NCBI GenBank assembly: GCA_024196135.1
Contig: JAMQCK010000835.1
Span: forward strand, 1 to 15,112
Reading direction: 5' to 3'
Source of the DNA: Pleurotus ostreatus/Saccharomyces cerevisiae fusant
Taxonomy: Eukaryota > Opisthokonta
Length of the DNA stretch: 15,112 nucleotides
Below the pieces are notes generated by a model. It had not been told where the DNA came from. It was given only the letters and a program-made list of their open reading frames with translations, and did no database searches. The position numbers were made by a program, and so were the translations under genes. Shown one piece after another: positions 1-13,671 of this stretch (its first letter is position 1; every line of letters starts with the position of its first letter).

Positions 1-29
1 TCCCTTAATGTACATGCTACCCATGCAAT

Positions 30-1845
30 TCATGCATCCCACCTGGGGAGATCCGCATTCAGCTTAATCGGCGCCCGATCTTGCTTCACTGGCGTCTTTT
101 CCATGATCGCGGAGTGCTTGATCGCCTTGAGGACGGGCTGGCCTGTGGGGTTGTGCCAGACACCCAGTAGGTCTTGAATCTCGGGCGCCGGAGGCAACGT
201 TGGGGAGGGAAGAGGCGTGGCGCGCAGGAATGCTTCTTCGGGCGACAGGCGGCCTAGGCTACGGATCCATTGCCCGACACCGGCGAGGGAGACGCGGACT
301 TCCCAGGAGCCGCCCTCCTGTGTGAAGATTGAGCAATTGTCGAGCGAGAGAGGTGATCTCCAAGTCAGAGGGGTGATCAAGTGAAAGGATTTCGCGTACG
401 CACCGTGATCGTCTTACACAACGCAGCATTGATCCCAAAGGCCAGCAGATACCCCGCAGCGTGGTCCAGCGCCTGTACCGGAAGCGGGCGAGGCTTCCAC
501 TCCTCCTCTTCGTGCGCGGCCGTATAAGCCTCGCCCTCATCCGCGTTGAGGCCGGTCGCGGTTTGCACAAGGGAGTCGAACTAAATCCGGCCGATTAAAT
601 AGGTACTGCTGCCATATTCATTTGTGGCACCCACCCCGCGTCGATCCTTCCACGGCCCCTCCCAGCCCCACGCGCACAAACTCGCGTATACGATCCCCGG
701 CCGTGCTCTGGCGAGGTCCGCGGGTCCAAACCCCTTCGCCGCCAGCGCCCCAGGGCGATAGGACTGAAGGAATACATCGCAAGTGCTAGCGAGCTCAGTC
801 AGGGTTCGTTTATCAGCGTCGTCGTTGAGATCGAGCTGCGTGGTGCGCTTCCCCCGCGAGGTATCGACGTCGAGGGACGGCAGATCTGGAAGGTTGGGCG
901 AGGTGACGAGGAGGACGTCCGCGCCGTGGGCTGAGAGGTCATCAACGTCTGAGCAATCAAGCTCAAGTAGGAAATGCAGAATCAATAACCTGCCAGAGTC
1001 CTCCCCGCCACCGGCCCCGCGATCACGCGCGTCAGGTCGAGGACGCGGATGCCTTCCAGGGCATACCGCGGCACCGCACCACCACGACTAACCTCCCTCC
1101 TCGGCGCCTCCCCGATCTTGAGCAGCTGCACAGGTGGTACACCCCTCAGAGCCTCCGCCTGCGGGTGCTTGTCCCACTCCTCAAACGTTCGCAGCGCGGT
1201 CGCACACAAGCCCCTCTTCGCCGCCTCAGTCTCAAACTCGACGGCTTTCCAGCGAGCCAGGCGGCCTTGCACCTCGGCTCTGGTGACGCCTGGGTGGTCG
1301 GGAATGTCGAGGATGTCGAGGATACCGCGACGATGGCTATAAGGAAAAAGGTAGAATGTAAGTTGCGACAACAGAAATAGGATGTATGAGACTCACTGAG
1401 GAAAATTCGTATGAATTCGAACATGACCATCTCAGTAGCGTATAGCCCCGCAATGGCATCCCATAGAGCAGGCGGTGGATTATCGTTCAGAGTGTAGTAA
1501 ACCTCACTATCTGCCCATAGTTCAAACACGCTGCAGACGTGATGCCACGCACACTCACGAAACTCTAACGCAGCACGCCTAGCATCAACGCTAACCTCTT
1601 GCTCAACACCATCCTCAACTTGTGGAAATACGCCGCCGACAGAGCAGACAAGCCAATAGATGTCTGCAATGTCAGTCGTAAGATGAGCACCACAAAGGAA
1701 AGAAGGAACCAACCTGCGCTGCCTCCCCAACCCTAAACGACGAGTTGATCAAGTCCGGGTTTGTCGAGAGCTTGAGCGTCTGCGCCTCGATCAAAGGCAA
1801 ACCAAGAGATGTCCATAAAGCCCTAGCCGGCCTAAGAGGCGCCAT
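30..1845 (-). CDS. Family III CoA-transferase (CaiB/BaiF type), seven exons, two apparent frameshifts
   Basis: Likely moves CoA between carboxylic acids, or acts as a racemase-like relative; the substrate is unknown. Exons on the minus strand are 1714-1845, 1559-1663, 1397-1510, 990-1336, 635-930, 404-580 and 30-317, with short GT-AG introns between. They would give about 486 aa. Visible family features are SSFRVGEAAQ near residue 38, VLDLTRVIAGP near 217, RGKRTTQLDL at 259-268, CAWGWEGPW, and ALDHAAG, whose Asp371 sits where the catalytic Asp of formyl-CoA transferase is expected. The frame breaks twice in the second and third exons, near 1611-1615 and 1428-1433. Each break fits one missing base before an Asp-Gly codon pair, and the exon phases require exactly two missing bases. 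The start is the ATG at 1845, because the peptide from there resembles the family N-terminus; an ATG at 1973 opens another frame and cannot be joined cleanly. The gene is divergent from OYE copy A. Family call strong; integrity uncertain. Confidence 0.85.
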
Positions 1846-2591
1846 ACTGAGTAGTATTGAATGATGCTGGAGCTGAACTCGCCTGTGACCGCAAAGAGGG
1901 AGCGGAATATTGAGTTCTGGGCGAAGTCCCTCCCCAGTTCCGTCGTGGTGTGAGTCAAAGCAGAGCTGTCCATGAACTGCTCATCCTCGGAATTCGGGAA
2001 CCGGCGTCACCTGCCGGAAAGCCGGCGGTCCTATAAATTGATCCTGCTCTACATTGGATTAATCTGGTAATTCCTCAAAATGGATGCTCCAGAGAGTTGA
2101 GAGGGTTTTCATGAGATTCAAAGAGGTAGAAAGAACGCCAAAATTCGATAGCCGCAATTCTGGCCATAAACATCAACAACGTCGAGAGGAACACCGGTGC
2201 AAAGAAGGACAAACAAACCTCCCATCACATGTCACACGTTCCCACGCTACGCAATTTAGCCTTGCTTTCCCCCCACAACAACGACTCACTTCGAAAGCCT
2301 GATCGTACGACGCCCAGACCCAATAATGCATAGACCTACCCCGTCTGCGCCGGAGAACGCGTTGGATAGTAATGTCACAGTCAGAGCTTACAAATCTTTA
2401 GGAAGCTCGCCCTCTGCGCCCGTAAGCAACTGCAAAGGACCGAGTCGGTTGTCCAGTCTCGCCATACTGGGGAGGTCGACGCACGGCGCTCACTGTATAT
2501 AACTGCCTTCAACAATGGCTCGCTCTATCTAATCTCTGGCGCTAATCCGCTTGACGACTCTCTCATTCCTCGCTCACCCGCAACAACCACC
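1846..2591. other. Divergent intergenic region between the CoA-transferase and OYE copy A
   Basis: This 746-bp stretch separates two divergent start codons and should hold both promoters and 5' UTRs. A good TATA element lies on the plus strand at 2496-2502. On the CoA-transferase side the sequence near 2033-2039 is AT-rich but not clearly placed for the 1845 start. The small open frames here have no protein-like character and I reject them as genes. Confidence 0.6.
2496..2502 (+). promoter_or_regulatory. TATA box of OYE copy A
   Basis: The motif TATATAA ends 89 bases before the ATG at 2592. It lies in otherwise GC-rich DNA, and a pyrimidine-rich leader follows it. The neighbouring OYE copy B has a TATA element at almost the same distance, which supports both calls. 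Confidence 0.55.
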
Positions 2592-3987
<1,396 letters not shown>

Positions 3988-4984
3988 TTTCCCTCGAAAT
4001 GTTCACATTAGATAGGTATGTACTCCTAAAATTACCCACGCAACTTTGCCCGCTCATCTCCAGCTGCAGGGTCGAATCGGAACACGTACCACGAGCTGCG
4101 CGCGTGCCGACCACGCGACATTCGGTACCGAACAATCACGATACCACTGCGTGGTGGCTGTGCAAGCTGAAGTTGAACTTTCAAGATTTGTCACGTCCCC
4201 GTCACATCATTCTACCCTCTCCCCTTTTATGCAGGGGCAACGCATATTATCTATGTCTGCTTTGGCTGCTCACTCTGCTAGTCGCTCGCTCATCGGGTAA
4301 ATTGCAACCTCACGCTCATCCTTTCCTGTCAGCAGTACGATTGATAAGCACACTGCCGCTGGCAGGTGTAGACGCGTATGCAGGAGCGACCGTGTCCTCG
4401 TATGGACACAGAGACTCGCTGTTGATTGCAGAGTGGGCCATGCGGGATCTCTTCTGACATTGCGAGGAACAGGAAAAATCGGCCACAGATCCAAGGTGGA
4501 CGACCGAAGCTGCTGCTTGGTGAGAATCTCGAGCATTGGCTATCTGTTGTACTATACAGCCTGCGCACATGCGCCTCTTGAACCACATTAGCGTACAAAA
4601 GATTCCTTCGTACTTGCAACTGAGCAACTGATGCGAGAGGCCGCGCTGCTTCGTGCCACGTTCCGGTGGCTGTGCTACACTGACATTGGTCATTGATTTT
4701 CTGTTGTTTGCTTCCTGATACCACTCGTTGGGCCGGAGACTCCCTCCTCCATGTTTCTCAGTCGTATCGCCAGCATCCCAGCCCCGCTCATCTCGGGAAA
4801 CACACGACGCAATTCTGATGTGTCATTTTTCTCAGCAGCCTTCGTTTGGTAAGCGGCCAGGCAAGCCGGCTACAGGACCCACCTGTATACTCCTATAAAG
4901 AAGCCGTACGGAAAGTACGAAGAACTTCAAGCTTTCTCTTCACCCCTCTCCACTCTCACGAACCCGCTGCGCGCTTCTCGTCAT
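3988..4984. other. Intergenic spacer between the two OYE genes
   Basis: About 1 kb lies between the stop of copy A and the ATG of copy B. It should contain the terminator of A and the promoter of B, including a TATA element at 4894-4900. I find no protein-like open frame, no OYE-derived remnant and no recognisable RNA gene in it. Several frames of 80-150 codons occur on both strands, but they lack conserved motifs. Confidence 0.6.
4894..4900 (+). promoter_or_regulatory. TATA box of OYE copy B
   Basis: TATAAAG ends 84 bases before the ATG at 4985, followed by a pyrimidine-rich leader. The spacing matches copy A (89 bases), so the core promoter was probably duplicated with the gene. Confidence 0.55.
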
Positions 4985-6350
<1,366 letters not shown>

Positions 6351-6574
6351 TGGATGTCGATAGCCGTCTAGCGAGACAGGTGGAAGACATAGACAGGCAT
6401 GTATCCTATAACTTACTCCTAGAGCTACTAGAGCAGACTCATTCTCACCGTTTGCTCTATGAATTAGGCCAGAGCGATGGAGCTGCAGCTTCCGGGCCGC
6501 CGCGAGCAGCCCACTCCGGTCACTTGGGGGTTCTTTGCCAATTACTGCACAAGATTCGCGTGCGACTCGGAGGG

Positions 6575-6800
6575 TTGTTGCATCTGAGAGCGCGCGTTCA
6601 TTGTTGTGGCGCTTACTTGCGGAAGCTGGCGCTCGATATCGCTGAGATCAAGCGTACCTTATAGCGGTCGGGCGACCGTTCATCTCGAACGTGGGTCTTT
6701 ACTTCGTGTGCCGTATCCGCAGGGTCGTTGTCTTGACACGTTAGCCGGACCTCGTAGAGAGGTGGAAGGACGACTGACACTGGACGGTGACACCCAAAGT
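6575..6800 (+). pseudogene. Decayed third Old Yellow Enzyme copy (C-terminal relic)
   Basis: About 220 bp downstream of copy B, the sequence resumes similarity to OYE exon 4: a CGAYLRKLALDIAEIK segment matches CGAYSRELAIEIAEKK of copy B. After a one-base shift the match continues as IAVGRPFISN. An intron-like block follows (6691-6744, GTGGGT to TTAG) at the same position as the last intron of both intact copies. Then comes PDLVERWKDD, in which the next codon, Trp in the intact copies, is a stop (TGA near 6775). Similarity fades by about 6800, and nothing upstream of about 6575 is recognisable. The retained intron shows that it came from a genomic duplication rather than from a spliced transcript. 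It cannot encode a working enzyme. Confidence 0.75.
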
Positions 6801-8702
6801 ATGGCATATTTCTCTTGGTTTTTGCTTCGACCCGCATTTATGTCCTGCACGTATACAGATTCATGCCTATATGGGTTTTAGAAGGTGGTAGTACATGTAG
6901 GTGGTGGTAGAAGGCAAGTAGTATTTACCTGTGTTTTTGTTTGTGGCGGCTGCAAATACGATCACGTGCGAGATTGACGCGAGCGCCGATCAATCCGTCC
7001 TTACTTCTTGCCACCATGATGTCGCTTACAATGCCTCTCATACGGTGGTCTGACCCATCAGATTTCTTTTTCAATATTTACTCCAAGCAACAGAAGGTCC
7101 CTGTCAATATGCCCAACATCAAACAATGACTTGCTGCTTCGCCATTCGAAGAAGAAGCAGTGTTCATCCTGTTCTGACGGTCGCATACCTCTCGCCTTCC
7201 GTCAAAGACGTCCGCGACGTTCCCTTACCTCACTATGCTACGTGGTATCTATGGTCCTCTTGTGCGCTTGACTTTTTCGCGAGCGACTCGATGTCGGCAC
7301 TTGTCGAACATGCTCGCTCTTTACATCTCTGCTACTTAGGTGAGCAACGTGGTATGAAATACATGACTGGATCTTGACCGCCAGTAAAACAGGATCGGGG
7401 CGGGCAGTGAAGGTGCTATGAAACGGACTATAGTAACAGCATCGCGGCGTCACGTATACTCTAAACTTCCCAGTGCCCCTCTCGGCAGGCAATGCTCATG
7501 CGTCCCGAACGCCGATTTCTACGCGCGCTGGCGGTCTTCGTCTGGCCGGCTCCTCCGCGTGCCATCCTCAAGCTCCAGTCCCCGAGGCCTGAAGTTGTGC
7601 CTCAGCGGGAAAAACTGTGGGCGGACTGCACCACGCGTGCGTCGTTGGGTGTCTGAAGGGCTCATGAGATATACAGGGAGGTCTATCTGCCGAACTATAC
7701 CGACTGTCGGCGATTATGGAGCTCGCGGTCTTGGATTTGCGAGCGCTGTCTTCGTCTGCTTGGCGTGTACGCGTCCGTAGCTCGTAACCGTAAGATAATC
7801 CTCCGCGCGGTGTTGAGGACGTTCTCTATAGGCAGCATGAACTCGAAGGTAAAGAACATGGACATAGACATACTCGATCACTGAGAATATTATAGAAGTA
7901 CGCCCGTCAGACCACGCGTCGCACCGGCCTCGTCGTCTTCGCTGCGCAGCCCTAGCCGTCGTCAATTGCGCATCAACCCAAGAACAAGTCTATCGCACCA
8001 ATATCGCACTCGCAACGCCTTCTCGTCCCCGCAGACTCTCGCTATGGCGCCGATCCTCGAAAACATCGCCGCACTGTCGTGTGTCGTCGCCTCTATACAG
8101 CAATAATCGACGAGTCCTGGAGATACGCGAACGGTCAGGCGCTCGAACGAAGCCCGTGGACTCGGAAAGAATGCGTACTCACCAGTGTCCACTTTGCGCC
8201 CCTTCATCAGCGCGCGTTCACCGTCGATCCCGCCATCCTTCAAGTCCCATCGCCTCCGAATCCTCGCTCTCGCTGCACATAAATACAAGCGCTCGACTCG
8301 TCCAGTATACAGAGCCACCATTCGAAGTCCACCATGCATGATCGCGACGCCCGTGTCCATAACCGTCCTTTATATCGACTTGATTCGTCCGAGTCTATTG
8401 TCCAGAACCGTCACCCATGCTTCTCCACATCGACCGCCTTCCACGAACCCAGCGGATCTCTCCTTCGGCATCGACCCGCCGACCCTCCAGCCTGATACGC
8501 GCACCGCTCCCGTCGCCCTACCGTCCTTCATCTCCATATTCTTCGCCCCTTTCGATCCGTCGCCTTCAAACCCTCCGTCCGTCTCCTTCAGGCACTTCGT
8601 CCGTCTTCAATATTCAGATCGCCCAATCCCACGCCACCCTCTCCATCCCCCAAATCCCCCCACTCCAGCGGACCGCGGCGCCATGCTGCCTGCGGAATCC
8701 GC
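6801..8702. other. Gene-poor region, no supported gene
   Basis: This 1.9-kb stretch lies between the OYE relic and the stop codon of the STAND gene. Open frames on both strands are short or biased in composition, and none shows a motif, a convincing exon series or paralogue similarity. From about 8400 to 8660 the plus strand is strongly pyrimidine-rich. No tRNA, rRNA, transposon end or tandem repeat was recognised by eye. Confidence 0.5.
8400..8660 (+). other. Pyrimidine-rich tract just beyond the STAND gene 3' end
   Basis: The plus strand here is dominated by C and T, with repeated TCC, CCG and CCT triplets, so the transcript of the minus-strand STAND gene would be purine-rich just after its stop codon. 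Such tracts are common in basidiomycete promoters and leaders. The same stretch lies within an antisense frame open from 8185 to 9333. I cannot assign it a function. Confidence 0.35.
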
Positions 8703-11700
8703 TCAGAAGCTCCGCTCGAACGCAGCCTCGCGCCGCTCGCGCTCGCTGGGGCTCATCGGCGGTCGGCTCTCGTCGTCCTCTCTCGCGCGCTTGGCGCTGC
8801 TGTTCTCCTGGTTCTCGGTGGTGTCCATTACGAGCCAATCGGTACAGTCGATGGCCATGTCTGGAGACTCGTCCCCCGCGACGGAAGATTCCCTCGTCGC
8901 CGAGTGCATATCAGCCGTCGTCCACGGCCGATCCTCACTAGATTCCACGTCGCTGGGATCATCATCATCGACTTCCATATCCATATCCTTCGCGCCTGAT
9001 GGCTGCGGCTCGGACTCGGACAGCACCAAGCCGATGGACACACGAGAAGGTCCAGACGCAGAGACGGGATTGGACTCGAGGGATTGTGTCGGACCGTTTG
9101 CAGGCGCCGAGGGGATCGGCGGACGGCGCTTGACCAACCCTGTCGCCCAGTCCGGAAGCATTGGCAGATTACCCCATCGGTCGCAAATGCAAGGATCAGC
9201 GCCCGCTTCGAGCAGGCTACGAAGGAAACGGGTGTCTGGTTGGTCCTCTTCGCAGACACAGTGCAGAGCTGTCAGGCCCACCCGGCCCTGGGCGTTGACG
9301 TCGATGAGCCCATCGAAAAGAAGGCGATCGTAAGTCTTGGGCGGTATCCACCAATTCACAGCCAAGATGTGCAGCAATGTTTCTGAACTGAGCGGACGGC
9401 TCCCAAGCCGACCTCAAGGCTCTTGAGGATTTGCATAGCTTCATCATAGTCCTCATGGCCTGTGAGTACCAACAGTGCCAGGCAATAATGCAGCAGGCAT
9501 CACGGTCACGATATCGATCAAAAATAGCCCCTTTCTTGATGAGCATGTGGGCGACGGCGACCATTTCTTGCAGCTCCGACAGCATAGCAAAAAGCTGCGG
9601 CGAGCTTCCATCCCATCGTAGATCATGTCAGCAAGTGACTCGAGCCCTAAGAGGCGAGAGCACTACGTCCGCACCCGCCTCAAGAAGCAAGGCAACAGTA
9701 TCTTCCCGATGCATCAATGCAGCAGCATGCAAAGGCGTTGACGACTCTTTGCACCCATTGACGTCTGCGCCACGCTTCAGTAGCAGCGGGACGAGTTCCG
9801 GCACGTTGAAGCAAGCTGAATGAGCGGATCCAATCAAATTCACCATCATTGACAGCTACACCGCAGTCCATGAGCATCGAGCGGCATAGATGTGCTTGCG
9901 GCTAATTGCGCGGGCCAAGAAACCGGCGCCAGAGCCCCCCAAACAGCTGCCCATGTACGCAGCAACACTTTCCTTCGAGCCCGAAGATCCTCCTTCGAAA
10001 TCTTGGAGCTCATTGGCATGAAAGGACCACGAGTACAGTGCATAATCGCCGAGGGAATAATGCCAAGGAAGGGAGTCGTCGTCCCACGGGCCCGAGGGCG
10101 ATGCGGCAGTAAGGTATGCTAGGCACATTTGCAGTATGTTCAGATGGGCAGAGCGCGAGTCGATGTGAAGCGCGGATTCCGGGTCCAGAAGGTAATCTTT
10201 GACGGAGTTGTGCGAAAGATGGACGTGTTCGCCCCGAAAGGATATGAACGTCGAGCTGAGAATACTGAGTGCGGCGTCCGGAGATGATGCACGTTGGTCC
10301 GGATCGAATCTTGGTAGACCGTCGGGGGTAGGAAAGTCGAATGCCAGGAGTTCCACGACTTGTTCTCGAGTGAAGGTTTCTTGAGCGAAGGTCAGCCATG
10401 CAAGTAGCCGCCGTGCAGTTTCGAGCAATTCTGGCTGTATGGACCGGGCCGCACGGTCATATATGTCTTTCAGCTCCTGCGGCATGCTCTGCAATTTCGC
10501 GCGCAATAAAACCGGTATCTCGGCGACTGGAGCTAGTTCTGCCGCTTGAAGAATGGTCCAACGGAAGCTGGTGAAGAGTGAGCGTCAGGGTGGATGACGG
10601 CGAAAGCTCAGGAACTCACTTCCCTTCCGACCCATCCCTCAAGGTCTCGCGCACCAGGTCAGCGGCACTGCCCTCATCGCGGCGACCCTACCATCCAGCA
10701 GAATCGCGATGTCGCCCTCAACGAGCTCCCTCCTTAAGGCCAGCTGACGCTCACTGAAGCTGCGGAAACATTCACGATACGACACCTCGGTACGACTGGA
10801 AACAAGCAGCGACACGCCACGATGACGTCACATAGCCCTTGGAGCAAGACCAGGACAATACCGTCCTCAGCTTCGTCGAGCGCATCAACAACAATCGTCA
10901 CCGGCCGGGAAAAAAACTCAAACAGTTGATCTAGCTGGCGCCGCAGGTTTCCGTCGATGGATGAGAATATCCGCATTTGTGAGTGTCGTGAAGCTTGATC
11001 AGGTCATGTTGACCCTCGTCGGTAGCATCTGCAAGCTGGCAAATCAAAGAACATACAAACTCCCGGCGATGTCGACTTTGGGAGCCAATTGTGGCGTCGA
11101 AGAAATGCATCATAACTATCCGCCCTTCATTCGCTATCGACGACCGTGCGATGAGGTGGCGACTTGTCATGGCCCTGAGAGATCAAGGGTCAGCAACACA
11201 GAACGCGATTCACGGAGACAAACATGATAGAGCTCTTGCCAGACCCCGCTAAGAAACCTCAGAGTAATGCGCAAGTAAAAGGGCAACACCATACCACTTC
11301 CATGCAGCCATAACACGCGAATGTCGCCAGATAGAAAAGCTTGAAAATCAGGGCGCTGCAAGAACCACGAGCCTGTTCCGCTGACGCGAGTCTCCAACAG
11401 ATCATTCACTCTGGCGGAGGAGTCCTGGTATGAAAGCCATTTGTAGACCCCGGCCATTTCGCCTTTATTCATAATTCAGCGGATAATTACCACCCCGGAA
11501 TCGCACTTACGTCTATTGCTCTTTGCGGCGGTAATTGCCTGCAGTAAGTTGGCTTCCATGCGCTCGAGAACTTGATAGTTGAGACGCAGCTGCTCTGCAG
11601 ACGAAGAGGCTGTCTGGACAATCATAGCTAGTCCTAGTGTTACGCAAAGAAGAACAAACAACAAGAAATCGACGCACTGCTGATGCCCTGCCCGATGGCC

Positions 11701-12674
11701 TTCATCTGCTCAAGACAGGATTCGGCCGAGCCCCGGTCGCCTGAGGAAAATGAATACAAGACTCCGCGCGATCGATGGAGACGCACTCGAGATGATATTT
11801 GATAGCCTAGCCATAAGGTCCGTTACTGCGACGAGCGTCGCAGCGGAAACCGTTTGGTGGTGCTGGCCCGCTAGTCGCTCCAGCTCTTCAAGCGTCTCCG
11901 AAACCTCCTTCGTTTGGCACAATTGCTTCAGCAGTTGTTCTGTTGGCGGCAGACTCTGTAAGTGAGAAATGGACTGATATCCCGTATTGGACACTGACTC
12001 ATACGCCCGTCCTTCTGAACCTTCCGGATTGTGATCAAGACCTTGAGAATCTGAGCGAGTAGTGCGACGGAGGCTTCACGCAATGCGTCATGCATCGCGC
12101 CGGATGCAAGGGGCGTGATGGTTCGAAGATAATGCTTAATGCTGTCGAATGCGTCCAAAATGTCGTCGAAGGTCTCCTTGACCTTCATCGACGCCTGGAA
12201 AGGTATCCATCTGCGTAAGCACGGGAAGATGGGCGGCGACAAGCAGCTTACCTCGATAACAACGCCGATCATTCCAAAGACGGCCTTCATCGGCGAGAAC
12301 GGCTGAGTGGGCAGCGTCAATAGCTGGTGATGCCATAGCATCTGACTACACACCAAGGTGACCGCATCTCCAAGTGCACCGCTCAGCGTCTGTACGATCA
12401 AGGCAACCGGCTCGATCTTGTCGCGCAATTTCTGTATCCATTTCTGACGACCGTGGCGAAAGTCTGTGAATGTGCTCGTGGACTTGTCGACAAGGTCGTA
12501 TATCGCCTGAGGGGAGTCGAAGTCGTGATCAAAGACAATCTGCATATGCGTCTCTGTCTTCAACTCGTCAATGGCCTCGAGCCAGAGTCGTAGAAGCCCC
12601 GAGTCGGTCGGGCGCATAGGAAGGGAGCCGGAGGCAGACGACGTCGAAGGGTTGAGAGGCGACGGCGGCGGCAT
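8703..12674 (-). CDS. STAND/NLR-like protein: Goodbye domain, NACHT ATPase, ankyrin repeats; about eight apparent frameshifts
   Basis: Fungal STAND receptor of the kind used in non-self recognition and regulated cell death. Eleven exons fit: 12354-12674, 12252-12302, 12005-12194, 11787-11939, 11678-11740, 11511-11633, 11295-11462, 11224-11248, 10620-11174, 9667-10567 and 8703-9594, about 1149 aa if missing bases are restored. The N-terminus (FTDFRHGRQKW, TFDDILDAFDSIKHYL, IRKVQKDG) is Goodbye-domain-like. NACHT follows: TGSWFL, a Walker A GSAGSGKSS spread over a 25-nt exon, Walker B VTIVVDALDEAED, and LLVSSRTEVSYRECF. Next come a winged-helix-like segment ending LSHNSVKDYLL, ankyrin repeats (LLLKRGADVN, TPLHAAALMHREDTVALLL, GLTALHCV, LLEAGADP), and an acidic Ser-rich tail with a KRAR basic patch. 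Frame breaks lie near 10966, 10816, 10681, 9890, 9826 (two), 9482 and 9385. All fit single-base losses, and exon phases close only with those counts. Not translatable as given. Confidence 0.85.
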
Positions 12675-13416
12675 TGAGTGAAGACTTCGGATACTGGCGA
12701 CGATGAGAGCAAGAGGGAAGTGACAGGCGGGTCCAAAGCACCCGTGGATATACCGTCCTCACAGCATGTCCTTCGCGTGGTGCCGGCAACTTCCTTGCTT
12801 CGCCTTTGATGTTGGAGATGAGGGCGATATGAACACGACATTTGGCAGCCTCATGGAAGACATGTCATGCATTCACATGATCAGCCGACTAACGAGCACT
12901 TACCGCGTGCGACTGTACGCTGAGGCAACCCCGCTGCCATATACGAAGCCAGTTCGTGCGGACGCTTGCGATACCGGCCCTCGCCGTGACCATTTGTCTT
13001 TGCGTAGTGCTGCGAAGAGGCGTGCTCTCTTTCTCCTTGATGATATCCTGAGGTGAAGCGGCACAGTCGCCTTCACAGACATGAAGCGTGTACATGCCAA
13101 TTAGGGGCCAGCTTCACTTCGCTGTATGCGCGAACCGACTGTGCACAACATCAGCGGAGCCGTTGGTGTTGAGACAGGCACGACTGACCCTTCTGATCCC
13201 TAGGACACCACACGTCCTGCTGTAGGCACTGGCTTTGCGCATTCAGCGGGCTGGTGCTCGCACTGCTGACGAGTCTATGTTGAAAGTGATGAGCCGAAAT
13301 GAACAGGGCTGCGCAGAACTAGTCGTCGGCGTGCACAGCTCCGCATACCTCTCGATACGAGCACTGCCTGGACCCTCGACGCTCAACGCATCGGAGGCCC
13401 ATGCCTCCTCGTAAGC
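12675..13416. other. Upstream region of the STAND gene, no supported gene
   Basis: This 742-bp stretch should contain the promoter and 5' UTR of the STAND gene. The only core-promoter candidate is a weak TATA-like site at 12746-12754. Frames of 60-96 codons exist on both strands, but none shows motifs or a plausible exon structure. No repeat or RNA gene was recognised. Confidence 0.5.
12746..12754 (-). promoter_or_regulatory. Possible TATA-like element of the STAND gene
   Basis: Read on the minus strand, this is GGTATATCC, about 72 bases upstream of the start codon at 12674. The spacing resembles that of the two OYE promoters, but the match to the TATA consensus is imperfect. Confidence 0.25.
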
Positions 13417-13671
13417 TCATGACTTTCTGGTCAACGCAAACTCGACTGTCATCCAGTCCACGCAGACTCGACTATCTTCCGGTCGACGAAGGTGAATCGT
13501 GGCCCGGCTGAACTGGGAAGGGTCGTTGAACGTCTCTAAGGATGGGTTAGTCATAGGCAACTGAGCGCCGCGAGAGACGTACCATCGCTGAAGGTCCCGA
13601 CGGCTGGGTTCTCTGCACCCAGCAGATGCGTGTAGTAAGTAGACGCGACCCACGTACCCCTTCGTCACCGA
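13417..13671 (-). pseudogene. 3'-terminal fragment of an unrecognised protein gene with one intron
   Basis: Two exon-like blocks, about 13583-13658 and 13417-13535, join across a clean 47-nt intron (13536-13582, GTACGT to CTTAG, with a CTAAC branch-like site). Spliced, they read TWVASTYYTHLLGAENPAVG, then GTFSDETFNDPSQFSRATIH, then RRPEDSRVCVDWMTVEFAL, and a TGA stop at 13417-13419. The peptide looks like real protein, but I do not recognise the family. No start codon or upstream exon can be found, because the recognisable part ends at about 13655-13658, where an OYE tail in the opposite orientation begins. It is most likely the 3' stump of a broken gene. A small functional gene with an unseen upstream exon is less likely. 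Confidence 0.4.

Noticed and set aside
1791..1973. ATG at 1973 as the start of the CoA-transferase
   Set aside because: The frame ends before the family-like sequence, and no good donor-acceptor pair joins it to the exon beginning at 1845. The peptide from 1845 already resembles the usual N-terminus.
6665..6682. Short inverted repeat CGGTCG..CGACCG as a terminator or operator
   Set aside because: Six-base arms in GC-rich DNA occur by chance. Here it falls inside the decayed VGRP codons of the OYE relic.
7418..7780. 120-codon plus-strand frame as a small gene
   Set aside because: Arg/Ser-rich random-looking peptide, no motif, no splice pattern and no paralogue in the window.
7962..8360. 132-codon minus-strand frame downstream of the STAND gene
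   Set aside because: No domain-like sequence; the region behaves as 3' flanking DNA of the STAND gene.
8185..9333. Long plus-strand open frame as a protein-coding gene
   Set aside because: It lies antisense to an ankyrin-bearing exon with clear motifs, has biased low-complexity composition and no recognisable domain. It is kept only as a low-interest finding.
12766..13056. 96-codon plus-strand frame divergent from the STAND gene
   Set aside because: No motif, and equally long unrelated frames occur on the opposite strand. More likely promoter and leader sequence.
13465..13495. Possible duplicated piece of the EFL1 3' end (similar to about 13862-13892, encoding FVDRKIVE)
   Set aside because: Roughly 20 bases look alike, but similarity stops on both sides, and a better protein reading exists in another frame of the same strand. 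It may be chance.
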